A stretch of DNA of 64,000 bases from Solen grandis (Eukaryota > Mollusca > Bivalvia > Adapedonta > Solenidae): the NCBI GenBank assembly GCA_021229015.1, contig CM037777.1:23193313-23257312 (forward strand), given 5' to 3'. This document shows positions 62,501-64,000 of the stretch, piece after piece. Position 1 is the first letter of the stretch, and every line of letters starts with the position of its first letter. Under the pieces are notes generated by a model. The model searched no databases and was not told where the DNA came from. It was given only the letters and a program-made list of their open reading frames with translations. The position numbers and the translations under genes are program-made.

Positions 62501-63547
62501 TAATGGTTAAAATTTGGCCCTTGATTGAATCACTTTTTACTTTAAATTACATACTTGATATATGTTTTATATTAAAATCAGTATCTACGATTAAATAAAA
62601 TGATAAAAAGACTAAGAGAATATATTGTGTCAATTGTATATTAAATAAAGGTTTTCTTTAAGAAAGATATGAAAGTACAGATAATCGTATTGTTGGTAAT
62701 AAAAACACATTCGGTCGTTTTAGGTTATAATATTATTAACCAATGAAAAATTAGGAAACTATTCAGCCCTCCATTTCCGGTTTCAGTTTGGTAGGTATAC
62801 CATTCTCTTCAGAAATTTCAACGAATTATCGAAGATCATTAATCTAACAGACCTAAAAAGCAATTGAAAAGTAGGTCAGTAGGTCAAATCTTAGAAAAAC
62901 CTTGTTTACACACTGGAGGCCACAATTTTGATTCAATCTTCCTCAAACTTGGTCAGCACAAATGTCCTCAGGTGAGCGTCTTTAGGGCCATCTTGGCCCT
63001 CTTGTTTTCAAATGTTTTAAATGTTGAGGTAGGTATATAAATCATCTTCAATAATGACAGTAGTTTACCCAATGCAGTCTGAATAAATATTCAACATAAT
63101 TGGTTTTTAATAGGGAAAAATGATATCAGTATGTTTTAAATTGCAAAAGACTTAAGACATTTATATAATACCTAAAAGGAAATGAGGTACACATGTATTT
63201 AAAATTGATATGGAATCCATTGAGATCTCATTACTGGTTGTCTTTAAGAGGATGGGTGGGGTAATATAATATATATACGATCTCAGGCTCAAATTTGAGT
63301 TGGAAACTTTTAGGCATAGTTTGAATCTTGAGTATGAAAATCATGCTTAAATACCATTTTTGTTTTCGAGAACATGGGGCCAGGTGTGAATAAAATTTGA
63401 TGTCTTCCTTGAAACAGGTACGGAAGATGAAGCACGGCAAACCGTGCAAAATAACCTTGAACGTTGACCTTCAAAATGGCCTGTACGGGCTTATCAAGCC
63501 TACTGGCCGGGAAAATCTGGAGCAGAAAACTGTCTCACACAAAACCA
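35406..63547 (+). CDS. INPPL1: SHIP-type SH2-containing inositol polyphosphate 5-phosphatase, N-terminal half (9 exons)
   Basis: Exons: 35406-35539, 46529-46592, 48226-48373, 48568-48700, 49765-49905, 57348-57438, 59215-59292, 59557-59706, 63418-63547. All have AG/GT borders and joining phases; together they give 356 codons plus one base. Residues 5 to about 103 form an SH2 domain (FLVR Arg31, VHQYRILPG at 50 to 58). Residues 116 to 124 are acidic, 128 to 134 proline-rich, 144 to 263 largely helical, and from about 313 a PH-like domain begins (KPCKITLNVDLQNG). This order matches SHIP1/SHIP2, cytosolic enzymes recruited to phosphotyrosines that convert PtdIns(3,4,5)P3 to PtdIns(3,4)P2. The linker is shorter than I recall for vertebrate SHIP2. 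The catalytic domain would follow to the right. Introns range from 194 bp to 11 kb and are full of transposons. Whether it is closer to INPPL1 or INPP5D cannot be decided; invertebrates usually have one. Confidence 0.86.
35588..35875 (+). mobile_element. SINE, family A, in intron 1
   Basis: tRNA-like head (TGTGGGCCTATGGGATAGAG) with B box GGGTTTGATTCC (about 35638 to 35649). The body has AAGGAATGGTTGGCCCAGTG and GGGTGTTATATCATGCCAC. The end runs into an AATGATTGAACCC-type tail. Confidence 0.75.
35876..37169. other. Intron 1 sequence, nothing recognised
   Basis: AT-rich intronic DNA without recognisable repeats, RNA genes or coding blocks. Confidence 0.5.
37170..37400 (-). mobile_element. tRNA-derived SINE with a different 3' body
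   Basis: Minus-strand head (GGGGCTCCGTGGCTGACAGG at about 37372 to 37391) and B box (GGGTTCAAATCC, about 37318 to 37329). The body carries CAACAATATTTCAGTCATAT and a CCACCGACTTACC block, unlike family A, so the tRNA-like head is joined to another body. Confidence 0.7.
37480..37690 (+). mobile_element. SINE, family A, in intron 1
   Basis: Head with TGGTCAGGGCATCAAC and a B box variant GAGTTTGATCC (about 37521 to 37531). The body has GATGTGACTGGGTTTGGTGT. It is followed directly by a second copy. Confidence 0.65.
37695..37935 (+). mobile_element. SINE, family A, adjacent second copy
   Basis: B box GGGTTCGATCC (about 37731 to 37741) is close to consensus. The body blocks CTTGTGCTTGGCACTTAGTA and TGACTTGGTGTTATATTATG follow. 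The tandem arrangement with the preceding copy suggests insertion next to an existing SINE. Confidence 0.68.
37936..40204. other. Intron 1 sequence, mostly nothing recognised
   Basis: AT-rich. A possible short hairpin-type repeat lies near 39690 to 39800 (GACCAAGATCAGCCTGCAC then TGGTCTGCTCTGTTTGC), resembling the hairpin of the TTAA MITEs but with different ends. No coding block. Confidence 0.4.
40205..40446 (+). mobile_element. TTAA-flanked palindromic MITE, copy 6, in intron 1
   Basis: Full copy with TTAA on both sides. The hairpin has two substitutions (CTGTGAG and CTCGTAGG instead of CTGCGAG and CTCGCAGG), so the stem is slightly mismatched. Confidence 0.9.
40871..41040. repeat. Four tandem copies of a 43-bp unit
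   Basis: The unit runs TGTCTAAGCATTCTTC, TTTTATAACATTATTT, TGGTCAGTTAG. Copies 2 and 3 are identical, copy 4 has one change, copy 1 is slightly diverged. The near identity implies recent expansion. Confidence 0.92.
41041..43457. other. Intron 1 sequence with SINE fragments
   Basis: Mostly AT-rich and unrecognised. Around 42050 to 42150 are fragments of the SINE family A body (GTGTGGTATCATGCCATGTG). Around 42168 to 42310 is a tRNA-Ser-like stretch (TCATGATGTCCAAGTGGTTA). No coding block. Confidence 0.5.
43458..43697 (+). mobile_element. Short TIR element, AGTCCCCTACTGGTGA family
   Basis: Inverted pair AGTCCCCTACTGGTGA (43458 to 43473) and TCACCGGTAGGGGACT (43682 to 43697), 15 of 16 bases matched. 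A CCGTCCATCTGTCCATC simple repeat follows the left end, the same layout as the other modular TIR elements in this window. Confidence 0.72.
43698..44693. other. Intron 1 sequence, nothing recognised
   Basis: T-rich DNA (43720 to 43890), then a short hairpin remnant near 44383 to 44440 (CTGATCAGACAGATTCTGG and CTGTCTGATC). No coding block. Confidence 0.45.
44694..44976 (+). mobile_element. TTAA-flanked palindromic MITE, copy 7 (double hairpin)
   Basis: TTAA borders and full terminal repeats (one change, GGGAAATGG at the right). The central hairpin GATCAGCCTGCGAG...CTCGCAGGCTGATC occurs twice in a row (about 44847 to 44920), separated by a few bases. Confidence 0.9.
45065..45370 (+). mobile_element. 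SINE, family A, in intron 1
   Basis: A degenerate tRNA-like head with GGTTTAATTCCC as B box (about 45115 to 45126). The body has AAAGACTGGTTGGCTCGGTG and GGGTGTGGTATCATGCCAC, and the end an ACAACAAACAAACC tail. Confidence 0.75.
45371..46528. other. End of intron 1, nothing recognised
   Basis: AT-rich DNA up to the exon 2 acceptor at 46528. The frame at 46330 to 46596 overlaps exon 2 in the wrong reading frame and is not a gene. Confidence 0.5.
46529..46592 (+). CDS. INPPL1: SHIP-like exon 2: central SH2 strands
   Basis: 64 bases giving the last base of codon 45 and residues 46 to 66. VHQYRILPGQDGKLHVQ matches the VHTYRILP segment of SHIP proteins. Acceptor TGTGTTTCAG, donor GTAGGG at 46593. 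The phase fits exon 1 (two bases plus one). Confidence 0.88.
47004..48189 (-). mobile_element. pogo/Tigger-like DNA transposon in intron 2
   Basis: Terminal inverted repeats TACAGTAGAACCTCGTTAAT (from 47004) and the inverse ending ACGAGGTTCTACTGTA at 48189, with TA at both borders as expected for Tc1/mariner-pogo insertions. Subterminal CTTCGAAAT and ATTCGGATTAA motifs occur near both ends. The element is 1,186 bp, too short for a full Tigger transposase, and encodes only the N-terminal DNA-binding part on the minus strand. It appears internally deleted and non-autonomous. Confidence 0.88.
47305..47619 (-). CDS. Truncated pogo/Tigger transposase, HTH DNA-binding N-terminus
   Basis: 104 residues. 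After a Ser/Gly-rich start, residues about 48 to 98 read KRRLKSKTYQKKFAAIQEVE then GIKSKKHIAEEFGVPPNTLS and TWLKQKDEI. This is a psq/CENP-B-N type helix-turn-helix that binds transposon ends. The frame stops right after this domain. The CENP-B-like second HTH and the DDE nuclease domain are absent from the element, so no catalysis is possible. It could bind TIRs if expressed. The start codon is uncertain because the upstream element sequence contains other short frames. Confidence 0.8.
   Translation of the reverse strand: MSEQSSEIPGVSGGITGFVSTLSTVEQSREGPGNQTERISGSALGRKGVKRRLKSKTYQKKFAAIQEVERGIKSKKHIAEEFGVPPNTLSTWLKQKDEITAEQF
48226..48373 (+). CDS. INPPL1: SHIP-like exon 3: C-terminal part of SH2
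   Basis: Residues 67 to 115 plus one base. Contains GYNDLTELIRDYIKK and NGLISALIHPVPPEG, the last SH2 helix and strand, then a Tyr in QEELYAT that could be phosphorylated. The acceptor (CTATTTTTAAG) lies only 36 bp after the end of an inserted pogo/Tigger-like transposon. Donor GTGGGT. Confidence 0.9.
48568..48700 (+). CDS. INPPL1: SHIP-like exon 4: acidic and proline-rich linker
   Basis: Residues 116 to 159 plus two bases. Starts with a run of Asp/Glu (DEDDEDDEDFEQ), then PPPPTSPPSS, a possible SH3-binding stretch, then KETVDFLKNFSQLDLT. Acceptor TTTGCAG, donor GTAAAT at 48701. The acidic stretch may be partly trinucleotide-driven (GAT/GAA repeats). Confidence 0.85.
48894..49443 (+). mobile_element. 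AGCTCACCTGAGC-family element, short form, in intron 4
   Basis: Left hairpin AGCTCACCTGAGCACAACAT with TGCTCACGATGAGC. The right end is CTCAGGTTAGCAATTCAGTG with a CCATCTTGG-type terminal hairpin and CTCTT. It lacks the expanded GTCCGTC run and the 165-bp array but has one or two diverged core units (AAATCATGGC and GTCACTTAATTTTACATAGA). Confidence 0.8.
49765..49905 (+). CDS. INPPL1: SHIP-like exon 5: helical region
   Basis: Residues 160 (part) to 206 plus two bases. LDSQFTAALKDYVENGHKKD and ELHEFTKLLEITTAGLK are amphipathic helices expected in the region between SH2 and PH-like domains. Acceptor GATGTTTCCAG, donor GTATTA at 49906. A 7.4-kb intron follows. Confidence 0.85.
49906..50424. other. 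Start of intron 5
   Basis: AT-rich intron. It contains a 12-bp inverted pair, AGATAACCAAGG (50007 to 50018) and CCTTGGTTATCT (50041 to 50052), a small hairpin of unknown meaning. Confidence 0.5.
50425..55254. mobile_element. 4.83-kb TIR-bounded element with ACG-rich subterminal repeats, no transposase recognised
   Basis: The left end TACAGTGGGGCTTTCGTTCA... (50425 to 50452) and the inverse of the right end (55227 to 55254) match at 27 of 28 positions, with TA at both outer edges. Just inside each end is a block of about 130 to 180 bp made of ACGATACACG, ACGATAAACG and ACGTTACACG (50453 to 50605 and 55046 to 55220). These blocks are in the same orientation at the two ends, unlike the inverted tips. 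The interior is AT-rich, holds a 41-bp tandem repeat (52089 to 52270), and has no frame over 100 codons with a known domain. TA duplication and CAGTGGGGC tips suggest the Tc1/mariner-pogo superfamily. It is probably a large non-autonomous element or an autonomous one too decayed to recognise. Confidence 0.82.
52089..52270. repeat. 41-bp tandem repeat inside the 4.83-kb element
   Basis: About 4.4 copies of a unit running CCGACCAAGGTAGACCATCC then CGACCACTCCTGATCATTATG, with small length differences. The minus frame at 52057 to 52299 is its translation. Confidence 0.9.
55455..55574 (-). mobile_element. tRNA-like SINE fragment, family B
   Basis: Minus-strand order CCAGTGGTAGGATAC, then GGTTTGGGTTCAAACCCC (B-box-like, about 55507 to 55530) and AGTACTGGTCC. 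It matches the family B copies at 24.75 and 28.8 kb. Confidence 0.6.
55575..57145. repeat. 17-bp minisatellite in intron 5
   Basis: Tandem copies of GGTCTTAATAGTGAGGT (17 bp). The array is regular from about 55785 to 56650 and has zones of variants: GTGGGGT copies cluster at about 55980 to 56190, and GTGATGT copies dominate from about 56760 to 57130. Edges are diverged. Roughly 80 to 90 copies. There are no spacers, so it is not CRISPR-like. Confidence 0.95.
57348..57438 (+). CDS. INPPL1: SHIP-like exon 6: helical region
   Basis: First base completes Arg207, then residues 208 to 237: ELDVFMHKMDIMNEFLRIG followed by TRKTYSMDTKR. Acceptor CATCTTGTAG, donor GTAAGT at 57439. Ends in phase 0. Confidence 0.85.
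57439..58594. other. Intron 6, left part
   Basis: AT-rich with T runs (57560 and 57615). Nothing else recognised. Confidence 0.5.
58595..59045 (+). mobile_element. Probable modular repeat element with internal duplication, intron 6
   Basis: Starts at a GGGGGGGTATATAGGAGTCA stretch and contains GGTCAGTCAGTCTG. Two related copies of a segment with ACTACTGGATGG-type and AGTTTCA(C/T)TAGCA(A/T)GCACAGATG motifs lie about 152 bp apart (58719 and 58871). The layout resembles the other GTCCGTC-type elements, but clear terminal repeats were not found. Confidence 0.45.
59215..59292 (+). CDS. INPPL1: SHIP-like exon 7: helical region
   Basis: 78 bases in phase 0, residues 238 to 263: LKGPGLPTLMEQLTRVRTEI then LHVQTK. 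Strong acceptor (nine T then CAG), donor GTAAAG. Confidence 0.85.
59484..59532 (+). other. Decoy copy of exon 8 acceptor and first codons
   Basis: GGAACTATTTTTCAG followed by GTGCAAGAAGCAATT (from 59506) parallels GGAACTATTTTTTAG and GCGCAGGAGGCTATT at the true exon 8. If used, the frame would read VQEAIKMN and then stop (TAA at 59530), so it would truncate the protein. It looks like a local tandem duplication of the exon border. Confidence 0.75.
59557..59706 (+). CDS. INPPL1: SHIP-like exon 8: linker into the PH-like domain
   Basis: 150 bases in phase 0, residues 264 to 313. SEYEYLEDQSDPTYKESH holds three Tyr that could be phosphorylated; the exon ends RPCIPHSIFE, and FE continues into V at the start of the PH-like fold as in SHIP2. 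The acceptor is TTTTTTAG. An imperfect duplicate of this acceptor and exon start lies 51 bp upstream. Confidence 0.87.
59931..60813 (+). mobile_element. AGCTCACCTGAGC-family element in intron 8
   Basis: Left hairpin AGCTCACCTGAGCACAACG with GTGCTCATGGTGAG, a short TTGTCCGTTGTGCGTGCATC segment, and about three diverged core units with AATCATGGCCCTGGGGTCAA. The right end CAGGTGAGCGATTCAGG is followed by the GGGCCATCATGGCCC hairpin and TCTTG. Confidence 0.85.
60940..61409 (+). mobile_element. AGCTCAC-family relative with a different left tip, intron 8
   Basis: The left tip is AGCTCACTTTTTCCAAAGGT repeated twice in tandem. It has the ACATCTCCTCCTAAACTACT core block and GAATGTTCCTTGGATAG as in the 31.7-kb element. 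It ends GGGCCTTCATGGCCC plus TCTC. This is a variant family using the same core and terminal hairpin. Confidence 0.7.
61453..63004 (+). mobile_element. AGCTCACCTGAGC-family element with 165-bp array, intron 8
   Basis: The left hairpin AGCTCACCTGAGCACGAAG pairs with TGCTCAAGGTGAGCT, followed by a GTCCGTCGTCCGT run (61503 to 61548). About four internal units of about 165 bp (ATCTTCTTC at 61721, 61888, 62049 and 62213) belong to the same repeat as in the copy at 31.7 kb. Right end CTCAGGTGAGCG with GGGCCATCTTGGCCC and TCTTG. Confidence 0.85.
63418..63547 (+). CDS. INPPL1: SHIP-like exon 9: first strands of the PH-like domain
   Basis: Residues 314 to 356 plus one base: VRKMKHGKPCKITLNVDLQ, then NGLYGLIKPTGRENLEQ. 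This matches the PH-related domain opening of SHIP proteins. Acceptor CTTGAAACAG, donor GTAAGT at 63548. The next exon is beyond the window. Confidence 0.87.
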
Positions 63548-64000
63548 GTAAGTCTTATTTTCTCAACAAGAATCTCATAAAGATTTGCCGTAGCTCACTC
63601 TGTAATTTTAAATTTCGATTTCTTTAGTCAGTTTTGTGACACTTGATGAAAGCAGGATCATAAACATGCAACTTTTTAACCCATTGGCAAGCAGATCTCT
63701 TTAATCTTTGAATAATGTCATATTTGAAATAAATAGAGGATGATACGCTACTGTGCTTTGATATAAAGTTTATTGGTCAAGGTTGGGAGAATTATAAATG
63801 ACAAGGCTCTGCTGATTCATTTATATATCTTCATGCTGGAGTTGATAAACCTAATATCAGGATGCAGTAGCGAATTATTCTATTTATCATATCTTTTATC
63901 ATATAAAGAAATACAAAAACACAATTCATAGTAAATAGACTACATACCAGGGTGACAATTAGTTCTCTTACGCACAGAAGTGACATTTGTGTTACTTTAG
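63548..64000. other. Start of intron 9, runs off the window
   Basis: AT-rich intronic sequence after the exon 9 donor. Nothing recognised. Confidence 0.6.

Noticed and set aside
31690..63004. AGCTCAC elements as Helitrons because of the terminal hairpin
   Set aside because: The hairpin is followed by TCTTG rather than the usual CTRR end, and the tips form inverted repeats, which Helitrons lack.

Overview
This is a stretch of animal nuclear genome, most likely from a bivalve mollusc. It is AT-rich, with long introns, GT-AG exons, many microsatellites, tRNA-derived SINEs, short palindromic DNA transposons and a 100-base scaffold gap. The repeat styles (AGCTCACCTGAGC-type elements, TTAACCCTTTCCCTCAT-type elements, GTCCGTC-bearing elements) are ones I associate with bivalve genomes. 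That is recognition from memory, not a database result, and I do not name a species.

The one convincing intact gene is on the + strand from about 35.4 kb to beyond the right edge. Nine exons (35406 to 63547) join in consistent phases into 356 residues. They read as an SH2 domain with a FLVRDSES motif, an acidic/proline-rich linker, a helical region, and the start of a PH-like domain. This is the N-terminal half of a SHIP-type inositol 5-phosphatase (INPPL1/INPP5D family). The catalytic domain would lie to the right of the window.

Left third (1 to 14 kb): a decayed FLYWCH/MULE transposase copy (about 0.38 to 1.75 kb); an A/T fold-back palindrome at 6.2 kb; a 3.8-kb array of a 23-bp unit (7.5 to 11.3 kb) whose right part looks badly polished; and a frameshifted CDP-alcohol phosphotransferase-like sequence (12.8 to 13.6 kb), resembling ceramide phosphoethanolamine synthase, just before the gap.

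Middle (14 to 35 kb): gene-poor DNA with SINEs, five of the seven TTAA-flanked palindromic MITEs, a second large minisatellite (18.9 to 20.8 kb), and modular elements that share terminal inverted repeats, a GTCCGTC-type simple repeat and, in some copies, internal tandem units of 148 to 165 bp.

Right part (35 to 64 kb): the SHIP-like gene, whose introns are packed with insertions. These include a pogo/Tigger-like element ending 36 bp before an acceptor, a 4.83-kb TIR-bounded element with no recognised transposase, a 17-bp minisatellite, and several AGCTCAC elements. The most unusual non-coding features are the modular TIR families and the 4.83-kb element.
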